This document shows positions 18,701 to 29,283 of a stretch of 64,000 nucleotides of DNA, one piece after another (within the stretch, counting starts at the first letter, position 1; every line of letters starts with the position of its first letter). The stretch lies in the NCBI RefSeq assembly GCF_001005315.1, contig NZ_LBMG01000001.1, forward strand, positions 1-64,000, read 5' to 3'. This stretch comes from Kordia jejudonensis (GTDB lineage: Bacteria; Bacteroidota; Bacteroidia; Flavobacteriales; Flavobacteriaceae). The notes beneath the pieces are model-generated. The model saw only the letters and a list, made by a program, of their open reading frames with translations, was not told the origin of the DNA and made no database searches. The position numbers were made by a program, and so were the translations under genes.

Positions 18701-20699
18701 TTAACATTCCAAATGTTCTTTCTGGTAATGTCGAGGTTTGAATTGTTTCTGCAAGTCCATTGTTACCAACAATTAGGTAACTTTGGTTAGACGGAAAACT
18801 TCCACTTTCTACTTCCATTGTTAATACGTCTGCAGGACTAACATTGACACTTTTAGATTTGGTTTGCATTAGCGCAGAATTGTCATCTCGTGCTATTCCA
18901 AATACGTTGAAGCCATATCCTGCATTTACGCTACCGTCCCAAATTATGTTTCCACTTGAATCGATATAGTCTTTACTTGTTCCTGCATATCCAAAAGGAG
19001 TAGCTGTATTACTTGGTGTATCCCAGAAAGCATCGTTAGAACCTAGTGTAATTCCATATTTAATTGCTAAATACGATTCTACTTTTTCAAGTTCTGCAGT
19101 AGATAAGTCTCTATCATATATGATAACTTCTGCGATTTCGCCACTGTATCTGTAACCTGAACCGTTATTTCCACCACCATTTCTTCGAGCTCCAATTAGG
19201 ACATCGACACCTGTTGCATCTCCAGATTGCACTCCATCATTACGATCGTCAGGATCTAACACTCCATTTACATATGGTGTTAATCTTGTCAGTGGATCTC
19301 CTGTATCAGCAACAACTCCAGCAGTTAATTTAGGTTCATTTAGCGCATATATTGTTCCCCAGCGCACTGCTTGCTGAGTTCCTCCACCGCCAGTTCTACC
19401 TAAAGTATGATGTAATACTCTATCAGTACCTCCGAACCAAACTTGGTAGTTTCTAATATTGTTATTTCCTTTACATAATACGGTTCCTGTAGATGTTCCA
19501 TTGGTAATTACCATCGTTATAATGGTCATTTCATCTGTAAGTGGTTGCAAATCTAATTCGGGCTGATCTCCTAAATTGAGAAATTGAGATCCTGTAAATT
19601 GTAGTACAGGATTAAAATTTAATCCATCGGTAATAAGTTGTGCATCCGAAGAACCTTGTGAAACAGCAGTAAATGAGTTTGCAGATTGATCTGTCCAACT
19701 GTCTACATCAGTTCCTGTGAGTGAAGTTCCTGCATCGGCTTTTAACCACAGTTGTAAATTTGATGAAACGTTTCCAGGACTTATAAAAGGTAGCGCTCCA
19801 TTTCCTGAGATAGCGAAGGAGAAAGACTGTTCTGAAATATCAGGATCGTTGTTTGATATTATGATTTCTGCTACAGCTATTCCTACTAATGTAGGTGAAA
19901 ACGTGACTTGAAATGTTGTGGTTTCGCCTGTGGATAACGTTAGATCAGATGGTTGTGACGTAATTGTAAAAGCAGGATTGCTTCCAACACCAAAACTTAC
20001 TGCTGGGTTTGAAAGTAATAAATCTGTTGATGATGTTCCTGTATTTTCAATCGTGAATGTTCTGGTTATCATATCGGAACTTATGGTTCCACTACCAAAG
20101 TCTGTATCATCTGTTGTAGATGTTGTGAGTGTACCGTCAGTTATTTCTACTCCATTTCCACTCACAAAAATGTCTGGTGGTGTCAAAGGGATAATAATAT
20201 TTACGGTATAATCTTCTACTTCTCCAAAATCAAAAGTTCCACAAGGTCCGCCTGTTAAAGTTCCAGGTGTGTTGGAATATTCCATGCGTACACGCATCCG
20301 TGTATTTCCAGGTAATGCTGATAGTGGAGCTACAAAGTTTCCAGAAACTGTTGGCACTACACTAGCTCCGCTTGCAAAGACACGTTCACTAGCTTCAAAT
20401 GCATCATTTTGATTGTAATCAATCCATACACTCACTCCTTCATCGTAAATAGTACCAACCCAAAATTTTGTAACCGCAACTGAAGTGGAAACTCCGGCTG
20501 TTATGTTACCAGGCGTTAGCCCTGTTAAGTTAGTATATCCGATTCCTGGTGAGGAAGTGTCAAAATTTAATGATGTACCATTTAGAACAACTTCACTTAT
20601 GTATTCGTCAACAACACTATTACCTTGAGAGGCGCAATATTGTGCTTTTACAAAAGTAAAGCATAGCAAAAATGCTATGAGTGTGTAAGTTTTTTTCAT
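15777..20699 (-). CDS. Giant T9SS-exported surface protein (GEVED, anchor-D, LamG-like domains)
   Basis: A 1640-residue exported protein. In order it has a signal peptide MKKTYTLIAFLLCFTFVKAQ, a GEVED domain ending FDFGEVEDYTV (about 155-165), a choice-of-anchor D/HYDIN-like Ig module (about 175-302), a concanavalin/LamG-type lectin region (about 312-550), a VESYLAIKYGITLG segment typical of DUF8202 proteins (about 540-553), a second LamG-like domain beginning LFFDGVDDFVED (about 750-910), a long beta-rich region, an acidic Pro/Glu/Thr-rich linker (ENEPENEPETTDTD), and a C-terminal T9SS type A sorting domain ending KKLVIQ. It is likely cell-surface attached or released, perhaps adhesive or glycan-binding. 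It is monocistronic, with its own terminator. Confidence 0.88.
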   Translation of the reverse strand: MKKTYTLIAFLLCFTFVKAQYCASQGNSVVDEYISEVVLNGTSLNFDTSSPGIGYTNLTGLTPGNITAGVSTSVAVTKFWVGTIYDEGVSVWIDYNQNDAFEASERVFASGASVVPTVSGNFVAPLSALPGNTRMRVRMEYSNTPGTLTGGPCGTFDFGEVEDYTVNIIIPLTPPDIFVSGNGVEITDGTLTTSTTDDTDFGSGTISSDMITRTFTIENTGTSSTDLLLSNPAVSFGVGSNPAFTITSQPSDLTLSTGETTTFQVTFSPTLVGIAVAEIIISNNDPDISEQSFSFAISGNGALPFISPGNVSSNLQLWLKADAGTSLTGTDVDSWTDQSANSFTAVSQGSSDAQLITDGLNFNPVLQFTGSQFLNLGDQPELDLQPLTDEMTIITMVITNGTSTGTVLCKGNNNIRNYQVWFGGTDRVLHHTLGRTGGGGTQQAVRWGTIYALNEPKLTAGVVADTGDPLTRLTPYVNGVLDPDDRNDGVQSGDATGVDVLIGARRNGGGNNGSGYRYSGEIAEVIIYDRDLSTAELEKVESYLAIKYGITLGSNDAFWDTPSNTATPFGYAGTSKDYIDSSGNIIWDGSVNAGYGFNVFGIARDDNSALMQTKSKSVNVSPADVLTMEVESGSFPSNQSYLIVGNNGLAETIQTSTLPERTFGMLNKIWLARESSADVGAVTLEFDMSASGIANLDDLELYIADNTGFTNYENYTGTNVGGVLTFTGINLSDGEYFTLAEPQQLTGSNALFFDGVDDFVEDKTPTTDGLTDYSVMAWVKNPGQLSVAVKRILGVTDQYEFFLDNAVRLAITEGQNGGFSQPGSASNTNWVHFAIISNTATGFATLYIDGKVLGASTIDPLTPNPNPFRMGTVVGTNYFRGSIDEVKIFDVALTQDQMREMIYQEVEQNGLNVRGTVIPKDIEDFTTNANVPWSSLICYYNMSDIKGNRIEDQTGNGNSAYMKNIASLEAQTAPMPYISTADGNWEDDATWVHGTVWDTPSSDLKNWSIVRVQNDVVANASYTTLGLFVNSGNKLTVSGTNPVITNPSPFAFTAGTGFGLTNTWYAELDGILDLNGESQFIQQTSSELATSSAGFIEKDQQGTASRYTYNYWSSPVSNINTSVNNQDFTLGGVFLDGTTPASPATITWTPNENGAVGPPITISTRWIYKFVNGADEDYNAWQFVRNTGAISPGEGFTMKGTSPIADEREEQNYVFRGKPNNGDISVGPLGDTNLYLVGNPYPSSLDADLFIQDNPDMEGTIYFWEHWGGGTHTLLDYQGGYATYSSTGPGSGVGVPAMSHPSVSSTGSGAKTPKRYIPVGQGFFVQGDNIAGNGLTTTVEFNNAQRLFLPEYIFTFEFATFVRGTNDNDPTNPGIFVNPENEPENEPETTDTDASPENDPTLDDIYEQYNIPKDTREKIRLGYTNPQGFHRQIVVVSDRRASDAVVRGEEGKSIYVANDDMYWYLQSEEYVIQTLHKFHDSREIALGFISENGGVGTINIDQLENIDSNLEIYIKDLITGTTHDLRASDFSITLPAGETNDRYALVFQPENTLSINEEILQNGITVYTDTETEEIVITNNTDIPLTGIDMHSILGQKIMSTKEGMNQNIIRIPIKDKASGIYIIGIYSEKGKISKKLVIQ

Positions 20700-20868
20700 G
20701 AGATTAAGAATTAAGGCGCAATAAAAATACTTTTTTTACCGTAAACTAACTAATATTGATGTCTTTACTATTAATTAATTTAGATAAAATCGCTTAAATA
20801 GTCGACGAATGAGTACATAAATTACACTTAAGCATCTATTTAATAATCTTTTTCTTTATTCTTTCTTT

Positions 20869-23289
20869 TTAAAAGGAGTAATTAAGTCCTACTATTATAT
20901 TTCTACCTGGAGCTGAAATTCCTGAAGAGTACGATCTGTATCGTTGATCTGTTATGTTTTCCAAAGAAGCCGTTATGTTTATTGTTTTAGTAATTTCTAT
21001 ACTCGATCTGGCATTAAGTGTAAGCCATGAAGGTGCATATGGATCTCCATTTTCGTCCAATGCATATAGGTATGCTTTGCTTCGTTCTGAAGGCGCTAAG
21101 TTTTCAAATGTGATGGAACCGTTGTAGTTTGTAAATACGTCAAATTTTAGTTTTTCATTTTTGTATATGAAGTGAAAGTTTCCAAATATTGGTGAAACGT
21201 GTCGCAACGGAACTTTTGTTCCATCAGCTTGTTGTTCTTCTCCTCTTGGAATTGTTAAGTCTGCCGTGAGCTTGATGTTTTTGGCCATTTTTGCTTTGAT
21301 TCCAAATTCAAATCCATACGTAAATACTTTTGAAGCATTTTGTATGGCTTGTACATTGCTCAATTCGCCATTGTACACAATTTCTGTTTCGCCATTGAGA
21401 TTGAAATCTTCACGAATTAGAGCATCGTCCAATAAGGTATAGAAAGCTGCAAAACTAAAGTCTAATTTGTCGCTTACTCGTTTTTGAATTCCTATTTCGG
21501 CACTATAAGCATATTCGGGCATTAAGTTCGGATTTGGAACTACTACAGAACCAGGTTCAGAGTCAAACACTTTGCCAATGTCATCAATGTTTGGCGCTCT
21601 AAAAGCGGTTCCTAAGTTTGCTGTAATTTGCCAATTATTTGGAACCCAACTAAATCCTATACTCCCTGTGAAAGCTCCTGTATTTGTCTTGGCTTCCGAG
21701 AATGGAAACGGGAAAAATGTTGTGTCAAAATCTGTTTCTATGAGTATGTGGTTGTACCGCAATCCTGACTGAATGGTAAATTTTGGATGCAATCGATATT
21801 CGGCACTCATGTACGCCGCCATTGATTGCCAAGTTGCTCCATCAGGATAACGCGATGGCGCATCTGTAATTGTATTTGTTTCAATGTTTCTATCATGTCC
21901 GTCAGAGTGTACTTTGTTGTATACATATTCCAGACCGTAGAATATTTTCATTCTTGGATTGAATCGTTTTTCAAAGTCTAAGTTTGAAGAAATTGCATCT
22001 ACTTTTTCTTCCGTTACATTTAAGATATCATCTTGAAATAAACGACTGTTTCTGCTTTCTTCAAAACGCTGAAATGCATTGGTAAATTTTACATTGTCAT
22101 AAAACGTATTGTTTCCTTTTTTCTGAGTTTGTAAATTTCCCATGAACCATTTTTGCGGTCCGTAAAACCAATCTCCGTAGCGTAATGTTTCGTTTCTGTA
22201 TTGAATGAGTCTATCGTAACGCGGATAATTGGAAGTTTTGGAATAATGCAATCCTAGATCGAATTCCCAAATATCATCAGGAATTAGTTTTACTTTTTGA
22301 GAAATATTGAGCTGACTGTATCCTGTAAATCGCTGAATTAAAGGATCTTCATTTGGAATTACGGTGTCTTCTCCGTTGACTTGTGTAACCAATTCTGGTC
22401 GTAAGTATCGATCTTTTCCATTGCTTCCCATGCGCAAATCGTCAAAATCAGAATATGTGACACTGGTGTGAAATCCCCATTTTTTTATGCCGACATTAAA
22501 ATCTGCATGCGTTGTTTTTTCTGTATTTGCAGAAGCGTATCGTACTGCGGCATTTCCAGAAATGATGGTTTTTTCGTTCCACGATAGTTGTGGCGATTTT
22601 GTATAAAAGTTCATGACTCCACCAATGGCGTCACTTCCGTAAATTACCGAACCTGGCCCTAGAATTACTTCCGTGTTACTGATGTTGAAAGGATCAATAG
22701 CGATGACATTTTGAATGTTTCCGCCTCTAAATATGGCATTGTTCATTCGGACACCATCAACAGAAAGAAGCAATCGGTTTGTAGAAAATCCTCTAATCAT
22801 TGGACTTCCACCACCAAGTTGACTTTTTTGCACAAATATTTTTCCGCTTTTTTCTAGTAAGTCAGCTGCTGTTTGTGGAGCTGTGTATGCAATATCTTTG
22901 GTATTGATACTTACAATTTTTTTAGGAACTTCTTCTTTGTCTTGTTCCCATTTTGATACAGAAATAACTATTTTGGATAGTTCTTCGGTTTCTTTGATGA
23001 GATATACTTTGTTTTTGTTTTGAAGTATTTCTGTTTTGGTAAGTGTTAATGATTGATAGGAAATATGTTGAAACGTAATTTTTTCATCTGCTCCAAAAGA
23101 AGATATGTCAATCTTTCCTCTAGAATTGGTAATTCCGCCTTTCGATTGATCAGCGTTATATACATCAACACTAGAGATGTTTCTATCGTTAGTAATGTCT
23201 TTTACTTGAATTTCTTGACCAAAAAGAGCTGTAGAAAAAATAAAAGAAACTAAAAACGAAATACCTTTTATTTTATTTAAATACTTCAT
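20869..23289 (-). CDS. TonB-dependent outer membrane receptor
   Basis: Energy-dependent uptake receptor in the outer membrane. It has a signal peptide (about residues 1-24 from the chosen start), a short carboxypeptidase-D-like N-terminal extension, a plug domain with the conserved GGGSPMIRGF and YGSDAIGGVMNF, and a 22-strand barrel ending GLNYSF. The barrel carries FRAP (in AFRAPNIDD) and NPNL boxes like heme receptors of the HmuR type, but I see no His between them, so the ligand is uncertain. The start at MKYLNKIKG is chosen because an ATG 27 codons upstream gives no signal peptide. The chosen start overlaps the end of recO by 17 bases, implying translational coupling. Confidence 0.9.
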   Translation of the reverse strand: MKYLNKIKGISFLVSFIFSTALFGQEIQVKDITNDRNISSVDVYNADQSKGGITNSRGKIDISSFGADEKITFQHISYQSLTLTKTEILQNKNKVYLIKETEELSKIVISVSKWEQDKEEVPKKIVSINTKDIAYTAPQTAADLLEKSGKIFVQKSQLGGGSPMIRGFSTNRLLLSVDGVRMNNAIFRGGNIQNVIAIDPFNISNTEVILGPGSVIYGSDAIGGVMNFYTKSPQLSWNEKTIISGNAAVRYASANTEKTTHADFNVGIKKWGFHTSVTYSDFDDLRMGSNGKDRYLRPELVTQVNGEDTVIPNEDPLIQRFTGYSQLNISQKVKLIPDDIWEFDLGLHYSKTSNYPRYDRLIQYRNETLRYGDWFYGPQKWFMGNLQTQKKGNNTFYDNVKFTNAFQRFEESRNSRLFQDDILNVTEEKVDAISSNLDFEKRFNPRMKIFYGLEYVYNKVHSDGHDRNIETNTITDAPSRYPDGATWQSMAAYMSAEYRLHPKFTIQSGLRYNHILIETDFDTTFFPFPFSEAKTNTGAFTGSIGFSWVPNNWQITANLGTAFRAPNIDDIGKVFDSEPGSVVVPNPNLMPEYAYSAEIGIQKRVSDKLDFSFAAFYTLLDDALIREDFNLNGETEIVYNGELSNVQAIQNASKVFTYGFEFGIKAKMAKNIKLTADLTIPRGEEQQADGTKVPLRHVSPIFGNFHFIYKNEKLKFDVFTNYNGSITFENLAPSERSKAYLYALDENGDPYAPSWLTLNARSSIEITKTINITASLENITDQRYRSYSSGISAPGRNIIVGLNYSF

Positions 23290-23992
23290 GTAACACATCC
23301 ATTGATTTCGGTTGCCTAAATCCTTGCAAATGTAATTTAAAATATTGAATGAATATTGCAAGAATTTCATTTCTTCTGTGAGAAGACAACTTTATGGTGT
23401 GTTGTGCATCAAATTTTGTGCCTAAAAGCTGTTTGAAATGTGTTAAATTTTCTCCTGTGATGCATTCATTTAGCGTGATTTCATCAAAAAATTGCCCTTC
23501 GTGTAAATCGAAATAATTTTTATGCATATTTTCTGTTTCAGGATAGAAACCAAAATATTTGGTCAGTTGCACTAAAAATAACAAGTGAAAGTTTGCGATT
23601 TCATCATGAATATCCAGCCACTGTAGTGCATTTTCTACAAACTTGAATAAACCGTCATTTTTTTCTTCTTCTTGAATGGAATAATTCAATACTTCTGATA
23701 GAAATAAAACAATGGAACTCTTGAAAATATTGGTGTGAATGGAAGCGTACGGATAGACTGATTTTACATCTTTTATGTATTCTAAACTCCCTTTGTTTTT
23801 ATGATTTGCTACAATTTCTAACTGCATCAGCGGTTGAAAATACGCTATTTTTAGTTTTCCTTTTTTTGATTTGAGAATTCCGCGCAATAAGTAACTTTTG
23901 ATTCCGTCAGAAGCTGTAAAACATTTGACAATAACGCCTGCATCGCCATATTTTAGCGTTGATATTACAATTGCTTTTGTGGTAACTAACAT
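23273..23992 (-). CDS. recO: DNA repair protein RecO
   Basis: Recombination mediator that works with RecF and RecR to load RecA on gapped DNA. The N-terminal OB fold is seen as TTKAIVISTLKYGDAGVIVKCFT...SYLLRGILKSKKGKL (about residues 4-48), followed by a helical domain. The zinc-finger cysteines of some RecO proteins are not evident, as in many Bacteroidetes. The 239 residues are a normal length. It sits 5 bases after porZ, and its end overlaps the TonB receptor start. Confidence 0.92.
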   Translation of the reverse strand: MLVTTKAIVISTLKYGDAGVIVKCFTASDGIKSYLLRGILKSKKGKLKIAYFQPLMQLEIVANHKNKGSLEYIKDVKSVYPYASIHTNIFKSSIVLFLSEVLNYSIQEEEKNDGLFKFVENALQWLDIHDEIANFHLLFLVQLTKYFGFYPETENMHKNYFDLHEGQFFDEITLNECITGENLTHFKQLLGTKFDAQHTIKLSSHRRNEILAIFIQYFKLHLQGFRQPKSMDVLHEVFK

Positions 23993-23997
23993 ATTTT

Positions 23998-26304
23998 TTA
24001 GCGAACAACCATCACTTTGGTCACTTTCGTTTCCGAACCATCTTCACTAGCAATTAAAATGAGATATACACCAGAAGCAACTTTGTGTCGTCCAAAAGCT
24101 TTTAAATCCCATAATAATGTTCCGCCTTCTGCGGTAGCTTCATAGACCAAATTTCCTTCAATGTCGGTAATTTTTACAACTGCATTGTTTGTTAATCCTG
24201 CTATAGATAGGTTTCCATTGAATCCAGGTCGCACAGGATTTGGAAACGCATATACGTTTTCTAAAGTTTCTTTTGGCGCTGTAGCAGTTCCTTGGAAAGA
24301 TACAATTCCTTTTGAAGTTCCCATGTATACACGTCCTGATTCTGAGTCTATTTCAATGTCAGTAATGGTATTGCTTGGCAGTGGTGAATTGTCTTTGGTA
24401 AAGTGTGCTAGCGTTTCTGTAGCATCAGGTGACATGTAAAATACACCTGAAGACGAAGTTCCAATCCATTTGTTATTAGAACCATCAACTTCAATATCGG
24501 TTAATTGCTGTTGAAATAGTAATTCTTTTGGCACACCATCTTCTTCAACAATAATGATGTCGTTGGTTTGCGGATTGCTATCATTAAAGATGTTGTCCGC
24601 ACCAAAATATACACGTATTCCGTTTGTTGTTCCAATCCAGAGATTTCCTGTTTTGTCTAGCGCTAAGGCTCTGACATCTGTAGATGGCAAGTTTCCTTGT
24701 TCTTCTTCTACCATTGAAATGAAACGAGAACCTTGACTGCGAGTTTCATCAAAAGCTAAGACTCCGTGTGATTGTGTAGCGATGAATTTTATGCCACCAT
24801 CGGTAATTTCTAGTTTTGATAATCCGTTTTCGCCATTTAGAAAATCGCCAATGATTTCAGATACAGAGAAAGATTCCCATTGTCCGCCACTTCGAAGCAC
24901 TTTTACACCATTTTCTACTTTAGATGTCAACACCCATAAATCGCCATTGATATCGTATTTTGTTTCTCCAATTCGGATGTCGATATATGTCGGAACGCCA
25001 ATATCGAGTGATTCTAACCCACTATTTGTTGTATTTAGGATGTTTACAGGTTCATTGTCTTCTATTTGAAGAATTCCTGAAAAGAACGAACTTACAAATA
25101 CTTGATTTGTATTGGAAGGATTTACGGTAACATGCACTAAACTTTTAGCATCAAATTCTTGTGTGTACGGAATGTTTACCCAAGCCATATCTTGCAAGTG
25201 GCTCACACCTCTATTATCTAACGGATACGGATTGTACCCAGTATCGTAGTCTCCGTAAACAACCCATAATTCATTTGGTATTGCTTTTAGTGCAAACGTA
25301 TTGTTTAGCAAAGGACCATCTGGTAGTATTTGATTTGCCGTTACAGGCATTGGAAACGTTGTTTCTAGCATTCCTTCAGCTTCTGTTCCTAAATATAAAT
25401 CGTTGTTGAGCAGCAATGCAGTATTGAATTCAATATTAGGAAACTCGTCTAAGGTATCTACAACTAATACTTCCGTAAGTTGATTGTCGTACAGATGCAC
25501 TTTTGTATCGTTTACTACCAACATGTACGCTCCATTTACTTTTAGGTCTTCTAAAGCAGTTTCGTATTGTGGTATTTGCGACTCTAAAACAAAAGTAGTT
25601 CCATTGTATTTGTAAAGTCTTCTTCCTAAGCTCACTGTGTATAAATCATCGCCAAAAGCAGTAATTCCCATCCAACTACTACCTACGATTGATTCCCATT
25701 GGTCAAAATCAATTAGGTTATCATTACTGACCGTTGCTCTAAAAATTCCTGAATCTGTTGCAGCATAGATATACTCGCCAAGTATTGTGGTTTGTCTTAC
25801 TTCTATTTGACTACCGTTTGGGCCAATAAAATACGTGTCGCCAAATTCTAAAGCGTCAATGTTATAAAGTGAAATTCCGAAGTTTGTAGAAATGTACAGA
25901 ATACCATTATATTCAAGAATATGATTTAGTTTTTTTCTGTTTGGTGGAATTGTTGGTTTGTTGACAATATCCACAACTTTCTGTACTTGTTTTGTATCTT
26001 CAAAGTATACTTCTATGAGACCGTTTTCATAGCCAAGAATATACTTTTGAGCAGCTTCACTAAAGTAAGCAGTACTTATTGTTTCTCCTGAAAGTCCATT
26101 GATAGTTGATACTTTTCCTATTTCATTGGTTTGCAAGTCATACGTGAAAAAGGCATTTTCAGAAGCGGCATATATTTTTTCGGAACTAAATGAGAGGTCA
26201 ATTACATTGTTGTAAGAATAATGTCCTTGCCAAGAATTTTCAAAAGATTGTCCATATACTGATATATAACACAGCAGTACTAACAAATACAAACTTCTTT
26301 TCAT
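23998..26304 (-). CDS. porZ: PorZ-like component of the type IX secretion system
   Basis: PorZ is a surface protein of the T9SS attachment complex that presents anionic LPS to the sortase PorU. The product has a signal peptide MKRSLYLLVLLCYISVYGQ, two beta-propeller regions with repeated NLWIGTTNGI / NKWIGTSSSGV-type blades (about residues 40-650), and a C-terminal T9SS domain (AFPNPVRPGFNG ... ASGVYLILI ... KVMVVR, about 685-768). The length of 768 is close to the P. gingivalis protein. The position next to recO, as I recall it for flavobacterial genomes, supports the name. Alternatively it is a two-component-propeller cargo protein. The adjacent large T9SS substrate fits the role. Confidence 0.78.
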   Translation of the reverse strand: MKRSLYLLVLLCYISVYGQSFENSWQGHYSYNNVIDLSFSSEKIYAASENAFFTYDLQTNEIGKVSTINGLSGETISTAYFSEAAQKYILGYENGLIEVYFEDTKQVQKVVDIVNKPTIPPNRKKLNHILEYNGILYISTNFGISLYNIDALEFGDTYFIGPNGSQIEVRQTTILGEYIYAATDSGIFRATVSNDNLIDFDQWESIVGSSWMGITAFGDDLYTVSLGRRLYKYNGTTFVLESQIPQYETALEDLKVNGAYMLVVNDTKVHLYDNQLTEVLVVDTLDEFPNIEFNTALLLNNDLYLGTEAEGMLETTFPMPVTANQILPDGPLLNNTFALKAIPNELWVVYGDYDTGYNPYPLDNRGVSHLQDMAWVNIPYTQEFDAKSLVHVTVNPSNTNQVFVSSFFSGILQIEDNEPVNILNTTNSGLESLDIGVPTYIDIRIGETKYDINGDLWVLTSKVENGVKVLRSGGQWESFSVSEIIGDFLNGENGLSKLEITDGGIKFIATQSHGVLAFDETRSQGSRFISMVEEEQGNLPSTDVRALALDKTGNLWIGTTNGIRVYFGADNIFNDSNPQTNDIIIVEEDGVPKELLFQQQLTDIEVDGSNNKWIGTSSSGVFYMSPDATETLAHFTKDNSPLPSNTITDIEIDSESGRVYMGTSKGIVSFQGTATAPKETLENVYAFPNPVRPGFNGNLSIAGLTNNAVVKITDIEGNLVYEATAEGGTLLWDLKAFGRHKVASGVYLILIASEDGSETKVTKVMVVR

Positions 26305-26406
26305 CTATTGTTTATTTTTTAATTCAGTTTGAACGAAACAAGCAGTTAATCAGTCGATTACGACACATTGTTAACTGCAAGTTTGACGCATTGAGCATAT
26401 TTTATT

Positions 26407-26414
26407 CAAATATA
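26407..26414 (-). promoter_or_regulatory. -7 box (TATATTTG) upstream of porZ
   Basis: The minus strand reads TATATTTG about 103 bases before the porZ start. No TTG lies at the ideal spacing. An inverted repeat, GCAGTTAA (26342-26349) and TTAACTGC (26371-26378), lies between it and the gene and could be an operator. Confidence 0.35.
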
Positions 26415-26462
26415 TTTAATAATAACGTAAATGAATTGCTTATCATATATTATTGTCATAAA

Positions 26463-26490
26463 AAAAGCTTCCTGCAAACAGGAAGCTTTT
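26463..26490 (-). terminator. Intrinsic terminator after gdhA
   Basis: A 12-bp perfect stem (AAAAGCTTCCTG with its complement), loop CAAA and T run, 28 bases beyond the gdhA stop. Confidence 0.92.
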
Positions 26491-26518
26491 TATTTTATGT
26501 AGGATGAAATGATTCAGA

Positions 26519-27886
<1,368 letters not shown>

Positions 27887-27911
27887 TTATTTATATCATT
27901 ATTTGATAGTA

Positions 27912-27919
27912 CAAATATA
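27912..27919 (-). promoter_or_regulatory. -7 box (TATATTTG) upstream of gdhA
   Basis: Perfect TAnnTTTG on the minus strand 50 bases before the gdhA start. The spacing to a -33 TTG is not met, so it is only a partial promoter call. Confidence 0.45.
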
Positions 27920-28072
27920 CATTTAATTAAAAAAAAACACTCTTTTTTTTACAATTTGATAATACGAATACGTTTTCGCTTGATATCACGTTATTTTACT
28001 ATACAAAACCTCAACCAGCAGTAATAAACAATACTTAATACACTTTTTATTTTTTTGTTTTAAGGGTTTTTA

Positions 28073-28080
28073 TATATTTG
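28073..28080 (+). promoter_or_regulatory. -7 box (TATATTTG) upstream of the outer membrane protein gene
   Basis: TATATTTG lies 30 bases before the ATG at 28111. A TTG is present only at shorter spacing (15 bases), so the -33 element is weak. Confidence 0.45.
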
Positions 28081-28110
28081 CTGAGTAGCCTCAAAAATCT
28101 TGGTTAGAAC

Positions 28111-28899
28111 ATGTTAAAAAAAATCTATCCTACTTTCCTTCTTCTGTTGCTAGCATTTGTTAGTACAGCCAACGCCCAATTCGGATTTTCTCACGAAATA
28201 GGGTTTATTGTTGGGCCTAATGCTTTTCAGTCAGATTATGGTGAACGTAGTGATTTTGAGACTAATATAGGGAATGTCGGATTGGAATTCGGAATTGTAC
28301 ACTACCTCAACTTTTCGTATCGTGCCGAGTGTAATTGTTTTACGCGATATACGTATTTTAACGATCATTTTAAAGTTAGAAATGAATTAACGTATACAAC
28401 TGTTAATTTAGAACATTTTGGGCGTTTTGTTGGCGATGATAAAGTTTCTTTAACTGCCGATCAATTACGAGCTATGAGTGGAAGCACGCGAGTATTAAAC
28501 TTAGGAACACAGTTAGAGTTTTTTCCAAGAAGTATTCGTGAGTTTGAAAGTGGTGGCTATTTATTAGCACCGTATGCTGCTTTAGGAGTTCAGTACAATT
28601 ACTTTACGCCAAGCGTAGAATCTGATTTGGGACGACTTACAGATCCTGGCGTACTTCCTGTTAAGTATCAAGATGCTTACAGAAACGAATCGGGCTCAAC
28701 GTGGTCCATTGTGGCAAGTGTAGGAACACGTTATAAATTTACAGAAACATCCGATTTATTATTCGATTTACGTTGGAGATATTACTTTTCAAACTGGGTT
28801 GACGGATTGAATCCTGATGAAAATATTTATCCTGAAAATAGAGCAAACGACTGGGGATTCATTATTAATGTAGGATACATTTATTACTTGAATTTCTAA
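28111..28899 (+). CDS. Outer membrane protein, THC0290_0291-like
   Basis: The signal peptide is MLKKIYPTFLLLLLAFVSTANAQ. The mature part begins with FGFSHEIGFIVGPNAFQSDYGER and has alternating amphipathic strands ending in VGYIYYLNF, with a terminal Phe. This looks like a small beta-barrel of about 240 residues. It resembles the flavobacterial outer membrane family I know as THC0290_0291, whose function is not established; the assignment is from memory. It is divergent from gdhA and followed by its own terminator. It is not an OmpA, as no peptidoglycan-binding domain is present. Confidence 0.72.
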   Translation: MLKKIYPTFLLLLLAFVSTANAQFGFSHEIGFIVGPNAFQSDYGERSDFETNIGNVGLEFGIVHYLNFSYRAECNCFTRYTYFNDHFKVRNELTYTTVNLEHFGRFVGDDKVSLTADQLRAMSGSTRVLNLGTQLEFFPRSIREFESGGYLLAPYAALGVQYNYFTPSVESDLGRLTDPGVLPVKYQDAYRNESGSTWSIVASVGTRYKFTETSDLLFDLRWRYYFSNWVDGLNPDENIYPENRANDWGFIINVGYIYYLNF

Positions 28900-28920
28900 A
28901 TAAAAAATATTTCATGAAAG

Positions 28921-28948
28921 AGCCATTCCTAAAAGAATGGCTTTTTTT
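28921..28948 (+). terminator. Intrinsic terminator after the outer membrane protein gene
   Basis: Stem AGCCATTC / GAATGGCT with a 6-base loop and seven T residues, 21 bases after the stop. Confidence 0.9.
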
Positions 28949-29283
28949 ATGGTAATTTTACAGCTGTGTAGTACATTTTTTGCACAGCAGCAGAGAATCT
29001 AAGCACTTGTGCACAGTAAATTGTGTTCATGTACTCAGATTTTGAGCTAAGGAGTAACGTGTTGTTACCTCAGTTTGCGATTCCGAACTGTTTTTTCTTT
29101 GAATTTTAAACTCGTGATCTCTGGATTTTTCGAAGTAAATTAATTATTAAAGTACTGATTATTAAAAATTTAAACTTGGATACTTTTTACTATAAAATAG
29201 ACTTCCATATGTAAATTGTTGTCTTTTTTCTTGATAAAAAGCAACAAGAAGTCTTCTTAATTCTCAATACTCACATCTCAATA
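28949..29283. other. Intergenic region without a recognised gene
   Basis: The region lies between the terminator above and the end of the cystathionine synthase gene. I see no ORF, RNA gene or promoter. The right end (about 29262-29285) carries a degenerate TCTCAATACTCACATCTCAATATT element related to the one before uvrC. Confidence 0.5.
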
